Source: Leptodactylus fallax
Lineage: Eukaryota > Chordata > Amphibia > Anura > Leptodactylidae
Length of the DNA: 64,000 nt
Assembly: GCA_947044405.1 (NCBI GenBank)
Contig: CAMRHE010000063.1
Span: 3,937,001-4,001,000, forward strand
Reading direction: 5' to 3'
Part shown: positions 44,880 to 54,903 of the stretch, piece by piece
Numbering within the stretch: position 1 is the stretch's first letter
How the letters are laid out: every line of letters begins with the position of its first letter
Made by a program: the position numbers and the translations under genes
Notes under the pieces: generated by a model
Seen by the model: the letters and a program-made list of their open reading frames with translations, nothing else
Told to the model about the DNA's origin: nothing
Database searches by the model: none

Positions 44880-45127
44880 CACAGGTTGTCGCCTCACTCC
44901 GCCCTCTAGCGGCCGGCAGGGTCACTGCTCGCTTCTCACATACTCGGTGTCCAGCCTCGGGCGCGCTTGCTGAGAGGTAGCGGGAGTGCGCAGCGTGTCC
45001 CCGCCCCCTCTCCCGGCAGCGGCGGCGGTGGTGGAGGCTCTGTGCATGTAGCGCTGCCCGGCTGTGGCTGGCTCGGTGTCCGGGGCTGTCGGTGCGGAGT
45101 TTGGTAGCAGGGCGTGGGCTTCTTCCC
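44880..45127 (+). promoter_or_regulatory. GALNT10: CpG-rich promoter and 5'UTR of GALNT10
   Basis: The only clearly CpG-dense stretch of the window (CTAGCGGCCGGCAGGG, CTCGGGCGCGCTTGC, CGGCAGCGGCGGCGG). It carries a GC-box CCCCGCCCC at 44999-45007, a likely Sp/KLF site. There is no TATA box, as usual for CpG-island promoters, and the transcription start cannot be fixed from sequence. The GC-rich stretch ends just after the exon 1 donor where the minisatellite begins. Confidence 0.65.
45046..45051 (+). promoter_or_regulatory. Start-stop upstream ORF (ATG-TAG) before GALNT10
   Basis: An ATG directly followed by TAG, 77 nt before the main ATG and out of frame with it. If the 5'UTR includes it, ribosomes would initiate and terminate on adjacent codons, a class of element known to lower or tune translation of the downstream frame. 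Its context (tgtgcATGt, -3 T) is weak, and whether it is transcribed depends on the unknown start site. Confidence 0.4.
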
Positions 45128-45271
45128 ATGCGGCGGAAACAGAAGCGGCTTTTGCAGGCGGTGGGGCTGGGGCTGGCCGCCCTGCTCTTCCTGCCCAACG
45201 TGGGTCTGTGGTCTCTGTACAGGGAGAAGCTGCTGGAGGGCGCAGGGGGCAGCAGCAACGGGGACGGCCAG
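45128..45271 (+). CDS. GALNT10: GALNT10 exon 1 (polypeptide N-acetylgalactosaminyltransferase 10), partial
   Basis: First coding exon of an enzyme that adds GalNAc to Ser/Thr of proteins (mucin-type O-glycosylation) in the Golgi. The 48 codons give a type II membrane anchor: a basic cytosolic start MRRKQKRLLQ, a hydrophobic segment of about 20 residues ending in LPNVGLWSL, then YREKLLEGAG and a Gly/Ser-rich stem start GSSNGDGQ. The start, the LLQAV and the LPNVGLW blocks match the vertebrate GALNT10 N-terminus as I remember it, and other GALNT paralogues differ. The exon ends CAG with the donor GTAAGT at 45272, phase 0. This ATG is chosen because the match begins there; its context is poor (C at -3, C at +4). 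No later exon is in the window, so stem, glycosyltransferase and ricin-type lectin domains lie downstream. Confidence 0.88.
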
Positions 45272-45360
45272 GTAAGTGTCACTCTGTGTCTCCATGGTAA
45301 CTTCACACTCACCTGGCAGTGTCCCATACAAGTGAGTGCAGTGTCCTGTGTGGAGTGCTT

Positions 45361-45920
45361 GTGTGTGAGTGGTCCTGGACCTGGACTTGGGTGCCTGACC
45401 TGTACCTGTAACCTGTGAGTGGTGCTGGACCTAGCCGGGGGGCTGGCCTGGCCTGTACCTGTAACCTGTGAGTGGTGCTGGACCTAGACCTGTAGGTGGT
45501 GCTGGACCTGGACCTGTAGGTGGTGCTGGACCTGGACCTGTACTTGTACCTGTGAGTGGTGCTGGACCTAGACCTGTAGGTGGTGCTGGACCTGGACCTG
45601 TGGTGGTGCTGGACCGGACCTGTACCTGTAACCTGTGAGTGGTGCTGGACCTAGACCTGTAGTGGGCGCCGTGGTGCTGGACTTGTACCTGTAACCTGTG
45701 AGTGGTGCTGGACCTAGACCTGTACGTGGTGCTGTACTTGTACCTGTAACCTGTGAGTGGTGCTGGACCTGGACCTGTACCTTTAACCTGTGAGTGGTGC
45801 TGGACCTGTACCTTTAACCTGTGAGTGGTGCTGGACCTAGACCTGTAGGTGGTGCTGGACCTGGACTTGTACTTGTAACCTGTGAGTGGTGCTGGACCTA
45901 GATCTGTAGGTGGCCCTGGA
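45361..45920 (+). repeat. Proximal, irregular part of the GALNT10 intron 1 minisatellite
   Basis: Diverged units mixing GTGAGTGGTGCTGGACCT, AGACCTGTAGGTGGTGCTGG and CCTGTACCTGTAACC, with variable length and order. It looks like the older edge of the array that becomes regular after about 45920. Confidence 0.85.
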
Positions 45921-48395
45921 CCTGTAGTACCTGTGAGTGGCCCTGGACCTGTATTCCTGTGCACCTGTGACCTGTGAGCGGCCCTGGACCTGTAGTACCT
46001 GTGAGTGGCCCTGGACCTGTAGTACCTGTGAGTGGCCCTGGACCTGTGGTACCTGTGAGTGGCCCTGGACCTGTAGTACCTGTGAGTGGCCCTGGACCTG
46101 TAGTACCTGTGAGCGGCCCGGCCGGGCCTGTGAGTGGCCCTGGACCTGTAGTACCTGTGAGTGGCCCTGGACCTGTGGTACCTGTGAGTGGCCCTGGACC
46201 TGTGGTACCTGTGAGTGGCCCTGGACCTGTAGTACCTGTGAGTGGCCCTGGACCTGTGGTACCTGTGAGTGGCCCTGGACCTGGACCTGTGGTACCTGTG
46301 AGTGGCCCTGGACCTGTGGTACCTGTGAGTGGCCCTGGACCTGTGGTACCTGTGAGTGGCCCTGGACCTGTGGTACCTGTGAGTGGCCCTGGACCTGTAG
46401 TACCTGTGAGTGGCCCTGGACCTGTAGTACCTGTGAGTGGCCCTGGACCTGTGGTACCTGTGAGTGGTCCTGGACCTGTGGACCTGTGAGTGGCCCTGGC
46501 GTAGTACCTGTGAGTGGGCCCTGGACCTGTGGTACCTGTGAGTGGCCCTGGACCTGTGTACCTGTGAGTGGCCCTGGACCTGTAGTACCTGTGAGTGGCC
46601 CTGGACCGTGGCCCTGGGACCTGTGGTACCTGTGAGTGGCCCTGGACCTGTAGTACCTGTGAGTGGCCCTGGACCTGTAGTACCTGTGAGTGGCCCTGGA
46701 CCTGTAGTACCTGTGAGTGGCCCTGGACCTGGTACCTGTGAGCGGTGGCCCTGGACCTGTAGTACCTGTGAGTGGCCGCTGGCCTGGACCTGTGGTACCT
46801 GTGAGTGGCCCTGGACCTGTAGTACCTGGAGGGCCCTGGACCGAGACCGGAGGGCCTGGACCTGTAGTACCTGTGAGTGGCCCTGGACCTGTGGTACCTG
46901 TGAGTGGCCCTGGACCTGTAGTACCTGTGAGTGGCCCTGGACCTGTAGTACCTGTGAGTGGCCCTGGACCTGTGAGTGCCCTGGACCTGTAGTACCTGTG
47001 AGTGGCCCTGGACCTGTGGTACCTGTGAGTGGCCCTGGACCTGTAGTACCTGTGAGTGGCCCTGGACCTGTGGTACCTGTGAGTGGCCCTGGACCTGTGG
47101 TACCTGTGAGTGGCCCTGGACCTGTGGTACCTGTGAGTGGCCCTGGACCTGTGGTACCTGTGAGTGGCCCTGGACCTGTGGTACCTGTGAGTGGCCCTGG
47201 ACCTGTGGTACCTGTGAGTGGCCCTGGACCTGTAGTACCTGTGAGTGGCCCTGGACCTGTGGTACCTGTGAGTGGCCCTGGACCTGTAGTACCTGTGAGT
47301 GGCCCTGGACCTGTGGTACCTGTGAGTGGGCCTGGACCTGTAGTACCTGTGAGTGGCCCTGGACCTGTAGTACCTGTGAGTGGCCCTGGACCTGTAGTAC
47401 CTGTGAGTGGCCCTGGACCTGTAGTACCTGTGAGTGGCCTTGGACCTGTGGTACCTGTGAGTGGCCCTGGACCTGTAGTATCTGTGAGTGGCCCTGGACC
47501 TGTGGTACCTGTGAGTGGCCTTGGACCTGTGGTACCTGTGAGTGGCCCTGGACCTGTGGTACCTGTGAGTGGCCCTGGACCTGTAGTACCTGTGAGTGGC
47601 CCTGGACCTGTGGTACCTGTGAGTGGCCCTGGACCTGAGTACCGTGAGTGGCCCTGGCCGCCTGGACCTGTGAGTGGCCCTGGACCTGTAGTACCTGTGA
47701 GTGGCCCTGGACCTGTGGTACCTGTGAGTGGCCCTGGACCTGTGGTACCTGTGAGTGGCCCTGGACCTGTGGTACCTGTGAGTGGCCCTGGACCTGTGGT
47801 ACCTGTGAGTGGCCCTGGACCTGTACTTGTACCTGTGAGCGGTGGTGGACCTGTAGTACCTGTGAGTGGCCCTGGACCTGTAGTACCTGTGAGTGGGCCT
47901 GGACCTGAGTACCGTGAGTGGCCCTGGACCTGTGGTACCTGTGAGTGGCCCTGGACCTGTAGTACCTGTGAGTGGCCCTGGACCTGTAGTACCTGTGAGT
48001 GGGCCTGGACCTGTGAGTCCCGGACCACCTGTGAGTGGCCCTGGACCTGTGGTACCTGTGAGTGGCCCTGGACCTGTAGTACCTGTGAGTGGCCCTGGAC
48101 CTGTGGTACCTGTGAGTGGCCCTGGACCTGTAGTACCTGTGAGGGTGGCCCTGGACCTGTGGTACCTGTGAGTGGCCCTGGACCTGTAGTACCTGTGAGT
48201 GGCCCTGGACTGAGTACCTGTGAGTGGCCCGGACCTGTAGTACCTGTGAGCGGGGTGGACCTGTGGTACCTGTGAGTGGCCCTGGACCTGTGGTACCTGT
48301 GAGTGGCCCCGGACCTGTACTTGTACCTGTGAGTGGTGGTGGACCAGGACCAGGACCTCTCCCTGTACTTCTGAGCAGCTCTGGACCTGTGAACG
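45921..48395 (+). repeat. 27-bp minisatellite, about 90 copies
   Basis: The unit carries ACCTGTGAGTGGCCCTGG followed by ACCTGTRGT, strict 27-bp spacing with a few partial units. One position alternates between A and G (GTAGTACC or GTGGTACC). Nearly every unit has GTGAGT, the same hexamer as a consensus 5' splice site. Because 27 is a multiple of 3 and the unit has no stop in several phases, both strands show very long frames (865 and 837 codons minus, 577 plus) made of short peptides such as CEWPWTCGT or GPGPLTGTT; these are not genes. The last units before 48395 are again irregular. Confidence 0.97.
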
Positions 48396-48634
48396 TCCGC
48401 AGAGCTGACACTCAGATTTTCACTCTCTGATCAGCGTATGTCTGGGGCTCTGAATCATTACCAACAGCTGAAATATGTCCAGATGTGGTTAAAAAAAATT
48501 TTGGTTGTAGTAATTTATTTCTACAGCTGTTGCAATGACAAAATTGTTCACAACGATGCGTAGGTTGTCTGCTAAGATGTGTATTGTACTGTTCACAAAT
48601 ATGACCCTTGTTGCAGATCGTGTTAAGTACATCT
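48396..48634. other. Intron 1 spacer, no feature recognised
   Basis: About 240 bp of non-repetitive sequence between the first and second arrays. Confidence 0.4.
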
Positions 48635-49245
48635 GACTGTATGAGGTTATGTCAGCATCTGGCAGAGTAAACTGTATTTAGTGATGTCAGTATCAAGTAG
48701 AGGCGACTGTAGGTAGTCATGTCGGTGACCTGCAGAGGTGACTGTAATTGGTCAGTGTCCAGCAGACCGAGGTGACTGTATTTAGTTATGTCTGTGTCTG
48801 GCAGAGGCGATTGTACTGTAAGCGGTTATGTCAGGGTCCAGCAGAGGCGACTGTATTTAGCTATGTCAATGTCTGGCAGACCGAGATGACTGTATTTAGT
48901 TATGTCAGGGTCTGGCAGATCGAGATGATTGTACTTAGTTATGTCTGTGTCTGGCAAAGTTGACTGTGTTTAGTTCTGTCAGTGTCTGGTAGAGGCGGCT
49001 GTACTGTAAGCGGTTATGTCAGTGTCCAGCAGACTGAGATGACTGTACTTAGTTATGTCAGTTTCTGGCAGAGGTGGTTGTACTGTAAGTGGTTATGTCA
49101 GGGTTTGGCAGAGGAGATGGTAATTCAGTGTCCCCTACACCTGTCCATCAGTGGTTGTGTCAGTGTCCAGTAGAGGTGACTGTACTCTGTTATGTCAGTG
49201 TTCCGAATAGCCGACTGTAAGGTTATGTCAGTATCTTTAGTACAC
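48635..49245 (+). repeat. Minisatellite, unit about 37-44 bp, about 15 copies
   Basis: Units of the type GACTGTATTTAGTTATGTCA then GTGTCTGGCAGA, with length variation and 10-25 % divergence. Some units contain the extra GTACTGTAAGCGGTTATG block. Not related by sequence to the arrays on either side. Confidence 0.85.
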
Positions 49246-49560
49246 TGGGACCTTTTACATTGCTTAGTTGATGTAGCAGAGCTGACTATTCACAGCACAG
49301 TTGCCCAGTATGACTGGATTACTAGTCATCACACAGGTCAGTGACCGGTTGTACTTGCTTTTGGGGGTGACTGTCTTGCTTGGATTGTTGCAGGACAGGT
49401 TTGCCCTCGCCTGTCAGCATACACCACCTATTCCAGGTGTCCATTGCTGCATTTCAACAACTTCTAGATATGAGCGTTGGCAGATCCGGGTTGTTTGCTT
49501 TGTTAGATGTGTAATATGGGCAGAAGTTGGCAATGACTTGATGGCCCCTGCTGTATCAAG
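49246..49560. other. Intron 1 spacer, no gene seen
   Basis: About 300 bp without tandem structure. The stretch 49290-49550 is unclassified. Confidence 0.35.
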
Positions 49561-50782
49561 GATGGTGGGTGGTATGGGGGCACATATTAGGATGGTGGTA
49601 TGGGGGCACATATTAGGATGGTGGTATGGGGGCACATATTAGGATGGTGGTATGGGGGCACATATTAGGATGGTGGTACGGGGGCACATATTAGGATGGT
49701 GGCATGGGGGCACATATTAGGATGGTGGTATGGGGGCACATATTAGGATGGTGGCATGGGGGCACATATTAGGATGGTGGTATGGGGGCACATATTAGGA
49801 TGGTGGTATGGGGGCACATATTAGGATGGTGGCATGGGGGCACATATTAGGATGGTGGTATGGGGGCACATATTAGGATGGTGGTATGGGGGCACATATT
49901 AGGATGGTGGTATGGGGGCACATATTAGGATGGTGGTATGGGGGCACATATTAGGATGGTGGTATGGGGGCACATAGTAGGATGGTGGTATGGGGGCACA
50001 TATTAGGATGGTGGTATGGGGGCATAGGTGGTGGTATGGGGGCCTTAGGATGGTGGTATGGGGGCACATATTAGGATGGTGGTATGGGGGCACATATTAG
50101 GATGGTGGTATGGGGGCACATAGGATGGGGGAGGGGTAGGGGGCACATAGGATGGGGTAGGGGGCACGAGGGGGGGGGGATGGGGGCACATAATAGGTGG
50201 GTGGTATGGGGGCACATATTAGGATGGTGGTATGGGGGCACATAATAGGTTGGTGGTATGGGGGCACATATTAGGATGGTGGTATGGGGGCACATATTAG
50301 GATGGTGGTATGGGGGAACATATTAGGATGGTGGTATGGGGGCACATATTAGGATGGTGGTATGGGGGCACATAGTCGGATGGTGGTATGGGGGCACATA
50401 ATAGGATGGTGGTATGGGGGCACATATTAGGATGGTGGTACGGGGGCACATATTAGGATGGTGGTATGGGGGCACATATTAGGATGGTGGTATGGGGGCA
50501 CATATTAGGATGGTGGTATGGGGGCACATAGTCGGATGGTGGTATGGGGGCACATAATAGGATGGTGGTATGGGGGCACATATTAGGATGGTGGGGTACT
50601 AGGATGGGGGCACATATTAGGATGGTGGTATGGGGGCACATATTAGGATGGTGGTATGGGGGCACATATTAGGATGGTGGTATGGGGGCACATATTAGGA
50701 TGGGGGCACATAATAGGATGGTGGTATGGGGGCACATATTTGGATGGTGGTATGGGGGCACATATTAGGATGGTGGCATGGG
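49561..50782 (+). repeat. 26-bp minisatellite, about 46 copies, G-rich + strand
   Basis: The unit carries GATGGTGGTATGGGGGCACA followed by TATTAG. Copies are very similar. Small variants are ATAATAGG, AGTCGG and a local scrambled patch at 50118-50190 (GGGTAGGGGGCAC and a run of G). Each unit on the sense strand of GALNT10 has a GGGGG run. The short frames on both strands are repeat artefacts. Confidence 0.96.
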
Positions 50783-51491
50783 CAGCGAGAGTGCATATAG
50801 TAGGCATTACTTATCAGATCTCTCATAAGTGTCCCCTGTGGGGTAAGGCTTATGTAAGACTGTGGACACGGCTGAACTTTCGGCATTTCTCACAAAACTC
50901 CCAACAACGTGAATTAAAAAAATGAACTTCTGATTTCTTCCCTGAATTGACACAATCCCAAGTCAGCTGTAAGAAGGTGTTGCTGGCACTGTAGTCCTGC
51001 CAGCCAGGTGTGCGGTCCTGCCCGCTGACGTGGGCACTTGCTGTCTGTTTGACTTGTCATTAGCTTCAAAGTTTCCTATTTCCGGGTGTGAATGTGTCTG
51101 GATGTGGCGGCTGCTTGGATGTGCTCTGAATGAGAACGCCTGCCACTCTGCACAGGAAGCTGCCGCTACATAGTCACAGTCTGCAGAAGTGTACAGCCTG
51201 CTACATACATGGTACCTGCAGCCCCTCTGCTGCCCAGACACTTCCCTGCCAGACTAGTGGAATTTCTGGGTTATAGACAGTCATACTGCAGAGTCACCTA
51301 TCCTAGGAACTGAACAGGTCGGAGTTAAACCCGTCTCCTCCTGTTGTTTCTCCCTGAGATGGGCAATGTGCTTAGCAGACACTTGTTTTGTGATCAGCTT
51401 AAAGGGGTAGTCCTAACCAGATCACCCAGTGTAACAAGTCGTCCAGGCAAGCGCTTCTTGCTGCAGTAGTGTAGTATGACATGGCACCTAC
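50783..51491. other. Intron 1, no gene seen
   Basis: 50950-51300 shows none of the repeat families and is GC-balanced. A TTAAAGGGGTAGTCC fragment at 51400 marks a TTAA MITE relic just before the intact copy at 51492. Confidence 0.35.
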
Positions 51492-51758
51492 TTAAAGGGG
51501 TATTCCTGTCTTAGAAAATGATGCCTTATGTCTAGGATATTTGTCACTTTATGATTGTTCCAACCACCAAGCCTAAGAATGAAGGGGCTGCAGTGCCGCA
51601 CAGCTCTGTGCAAGTGAATGGGGCTAACTGCTAAGACTGTGCTGAATCACAAATGCAGACCCTTCATTCTCAGGGCTAGGGGGGGTCCAGAGATAAGACC
51701 CTCACAGATCATAAAGCCATAGGCAAGGATTTATTCTGAGTTAGGAATGCCCCTTTAA
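51492..51758. mobile_element. TTAA-flanked MITE, 267 bp
   Basis: TTAA at 51492-51495 and 51755-51758. Left terminus TTAAAGGGGTATTCCTGTC and right terminus read inward TTAAAGGGGCATTCCTAAC. The interior has GATCATAAAGCCATAGGCAAGG and CAAGTGAATGGGGC of the family. Good complete short copy. Confidence 0.8.
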
Positions 51759-52177
51759 ATCATGGATTACATTGGCACATTGATTCTGATAAATTGTGGG
51801 CTACCTTTTTAGTGAGGCTCCCGCTCTGACTAGTATAAGGCGGGTACTGAGCGGGGTACCCTATAATGATGTGCTTGTCTAATATACAGCGTACAGGGAT
51901 TGTCCAGTTAGGATGACCCCTTAAAATGACGGGTTACATTAGCGCATCATGTTGGCCATTTCAGGAGCCACCTTGATCTGGGCCTCATTGCTCTAGTATA
52001 TGGGAGGTCCTGCGTGGTACCCTACAAAAATGTGCTTTGTTTAAAAAATTGTCGAGAGGCGCGGAACAAGTAATGCGGTACATCTTTGGCGCAAGAAAGG
52101 GCCACATTGACGCCCATCTGTGCCAGAAAATTGGCATAAATGGGTTAATAAATAAGTGTAGGGATTATCCAGTAATG
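51759..52177. other. Intron 1, MITE relics only
   Basis: Two partial repeats of a 'GTTACATTRGCGCAT...GAGGCTCC' segment (51765-51900 and 51900-52030) suggest a diverged duplication of about 135 bp. No gene. Confidence 0.35.
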
Positions 52178-52418
52178 CTAGGTTCACACTAGCGTCGCCT
52201 CTCTGTTATCCTGGTCCATCGGAGGACTAGAACAGGCGAACCACTAGAATAGCGGTAACACACGGATTCCAGAGGACCCCACTGACTGTAATGGGGTCTG
52301 CTGTGATAAAACTAAAACCGGCGGAGGTAAAAGTTCTCCATTCAGGGCTATTTCCCCCACCAATTTATAGGCAGATATTGCGACATAGACTACGGTGCAG
52401 ATGTAAACCGAGCTTTAG
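52178..52418 (+). repeat. MITE of the 'GGTCCATCGGAGGAC' family, complete copy
   Basis: Starts CTAGGTTCACACTAGCGTC and ends GTGCAGATGTAAACCGAGC then TTTAG, imperfect inverted termini. Interior GTCCATCGGAGGACTAGAAC and CCACTGACTGTAATGGGG. 241 bp. Confidence 0.7.
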
Positions 52419-52836
52419 GCGGACCCCTTTGGGTAAGTACAGACGTTGCCTCTCAAATCTGTCGCTAATTTTTCTGCCACATCTGAACGTGCTCCGGACA
52501 TCCTCTGTACCCTAAAATTTTTGGTGTTTTTTTCCCACAAATTTCAAAAAACCTCATTCACTTGCACTCTGTTGTGGTTTTTCATTGAAGCGTGGCCTTT
52601 ATAGGATTGTACTAGAGATATGGACGATACATTTGTGACAGGGATTTTTCAGTCCTATCATATTGTGCCCAGGCTGAGATGGCTGATAACAGGGAACAAT
52701 TGATTGTATTCGGCGTATGCCATTCACTATTACAGTCTGGAGTCCTTTGGAGAAATCCCAAGAGCCAGGTAGCCAGAAAGGTTTTTACAACTGCAAAACT
52801 TTTTGTACTTTAAAAAAAAAATCTTTTTACTATTAC

Positions 52837-52867
<31 letters not shown>

Positions 52868-53289
52868 AAATAATAATTTTTTATTTATTTATTTATTTTT
52901 TTTTATATTTTTTTAAATTTTTTTTAATGAAGTGCAAGCACAGCTGTGTACGTCATGCTTGGCATTCACTGGCATTTTGGAGGCATTTGATGTGCTCTAA
53001 TGAGAAGGAAGCTGATTTGCACAGCGTGTGCCCGCTGATGGAGCAATTCTTTGGGCACACTGTGTGGAATTTTTTTTTTTTTTTGAAACTTTTTTTTTCC
53101 TCCATATAACCCGTTAATATCTATCTTGTTTTGGGTCTTAAAGGGGGCATGCAACAAAAAATATTTATACTCTCTCCCTCGATTAGAGGGCAAATTGCTG
53201 ATCGGTGGGTGTCTGATTTCTGGGTCCCCCGCCGATCCTGAGATTATCTCTATTGTGGATGCAGGCTCACCCCCCCTCCCATGGTGTCC
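52419..53289. other. Intron 1, simple repeats, no gene seen
   Basis: (ATT)n at about 52835-52875 followed by T-rich and TTTA-type simple sequence to 52925. The 52440-52830 part is unclassified. Confidence 0.45.
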
Positions 53290-53600
53290 TGAATTGTAAT
53301 ATTAATGATCTACCCTTAAGATAGGTTATTGGTATCAGATCAGTGGGAGTCCAAAACCTGAGACCCTCCTAGATCAGCTGTTTCAAGAGACTGCAGCAGT
53401 CGGGTGAGCGCTTCGGCCTCTTTACTAAATACCAAGCACAGCACCATACATTGTGTAGTGGCTGTGCTTGGTATTGCTCAGCCTCATTCACTTAAACCAA
53501 CTTTAACATTCCACTCTATTAAGATGGGGCCCATAGGATCATGTGATTAGTGGTGGTGGGGGGGGGGGTCCCAGTGCTCAGACCCCTACAGATCAGACTC
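53290..53600. repeat. TTAA-family MITE copy, ends eroded
   Basis: Carries the family interior: CTACCCTTAAGATAGGTTAT, AGATCAGCTGTTTCAAGAG, CAAGCACAGCACCATACATTG and GGCTGTGCTTGGTATTGC. No intact TTAA termini. Confidence 0.6.
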
Positions 53601-54317
53601 CCTTGCTGCAGAGATGACAGACCATCCATGTGTGTGTGTGACCACTACAGCTGTTACATGGATGTGGACTGTCAGTCATCTGATCAAGACAGTAAGCTAA
53701 GAACAGAGGGTGTCAACAGAATGGAGGCTCCAGCAACTGGGAATTAGGATGCGAGGATAGGGTCGGCTGCCAGAGGGTAAAGGAGACTGATTTTGCCCCG
53801 AGACTGACCCCCTTTAAATGAATTTTGGGGCAAAAAGCTGTAAAATTTAATTGAAACTTCCATTATGTCCTATGGGGCAAAAAGTTGACCCAACACTTAC
53901 TGCAAAAATTTGAACCATTGCCAAGTTACTTGCAGTGTTTTTCCCACACTGTGTATATTGTACTCTCGTAAATCATCAGTGTGTTGTAGTTTGGTCTCGC
54001 CCCTATCTGTGTCTATGCCCTTATAGATAACTGAGATTAATCTTTGACCCTGTTGCCTCCCGTCTTCACCTTCTTCATGTCACGTTATAAGATATGCAGG
54101 TGACTAGGTTATTGTACCCGCTGATGCTCCATTGTGATGGGAGGTTATTATTAGTAACACTTAGTGATGATGTTTTTGTGTTTTTACCTATATCATACGT
54201 GTATATTTATCTATGTATCTGAGATAGAAAAAATACTTTAGACTTTAAAAGCGCATAAAACCTAAGAAAGAATGATAAAGGTAGACAAGAAATGTAGTTA
54301 CCTCCGCTCTTTGTCAG
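53601..54317. other. Intron 1, no feature recognised
   Basis: Unclassified sequence; a (TG)5 short run near 53628-53640. No frame with a domain. Confidence 0.3.
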
Positions 54318-54410
54318 GCTGGGTTCACATTTGCACCGGTGTCTCCATACAGACCCCATTATAGTCAATGGGATCCATCAGGTGACCCTGAGCTGTAAGG
54401 CCTGGCCTTC
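54318..54410. repeat. Fragment of the 'GGTCCATCGGAGGAC' MITE family
   Basis: GGCTGGGTTCACATTTGCAC, GGTGTCTCCATACAGACCCC and ATAGTCAATGGGATCC match the family's terminal third. Confidence 0.55.
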
Positions 54411-54534
54411 TGACAGTGGAGGGATATCGTTGCCGAAACTAACAGCACCAATATCTTCGGCACCTGGGCGCATACCGGCAAAGCTGAATTCAGCACACTG
54501 TCGACTCCCTAGTGGAATATCATACCGTCGATGT

Positions 54535-54903
54535 GAAATCTGTGAAATCTGTCAGGGCTATTAAACCACCCACAGGTACTTACGCACCGCGTGTTCAGTG
54601 TCCCAAATTGCCCTGTTATAACGCCATCCATGGCCGCTGCACTCCCCGTGCCTGCGCAGTTTAGTGAAGCCAGGGGAATACACCTCAGCTTTAGTGCACA
54701 TGTGCCAGGAATCAGGGGACGCATGCGCAGTGGGTTGTACATCTCTGGTTCATGCGCTAAGAGCACCAGAGGTGAGTCCGATGAGACTCTTATCTAGGTA
54801 AGTATAAAGTTTTTTTCTATTTTTAATGCGCCTACAGATTGTGCCCATAAGGACCTGTGGATGGTTTAGTGTCCTAACCCACCCAGACACAATTCCATTT
54901 AAC
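54535..54903. repeat. Unexpanded sister of the element hosting the 35-bp array
   Basis: Contains in order ACACCTCAGCTTTAGTGCAC, ATGTGCCAGG, ACGCATGCGCAGTG, TTGTACATCTCTGG and CATGCGCTAAG, which line up with 28310-28400, then CTAGGTAAGTATAAAG to the TTAA-type end matching 29985-30133. Where the 28-kb copy has about 45 tandem units, this one has a single unit. Its own ends are inverted (ACCACCCACAGGTAC left; GACCTGTGGATGGTTT right). Confidence 0.75.

Noticed and set aside
45064..45300. N-terminally extended or alternative-frame products over GALNT10 exon 1
   Set aside because: They begin at GTG, not ATG, and the similarity to GALNT10 starts exactly at the ATG at 45128; reading past 45271 crosses the splice donor.
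45431..48411. Open frames of 865 and 837 codons on the minus strand and 577 codons on the plus strand
   Set aside because: They are translations of a 27-bp stop-free tandem repeat (cycles such as GPGPLTGTT and CEWPWTCGT), overlap in several phases and both strands, and sit in an intron.
49561..50782. CRISPR or coding interpretation of the 26-bp array
   Set aside because: No spacers; the short frames (MPPYHHPNMC type) are repeat translations.
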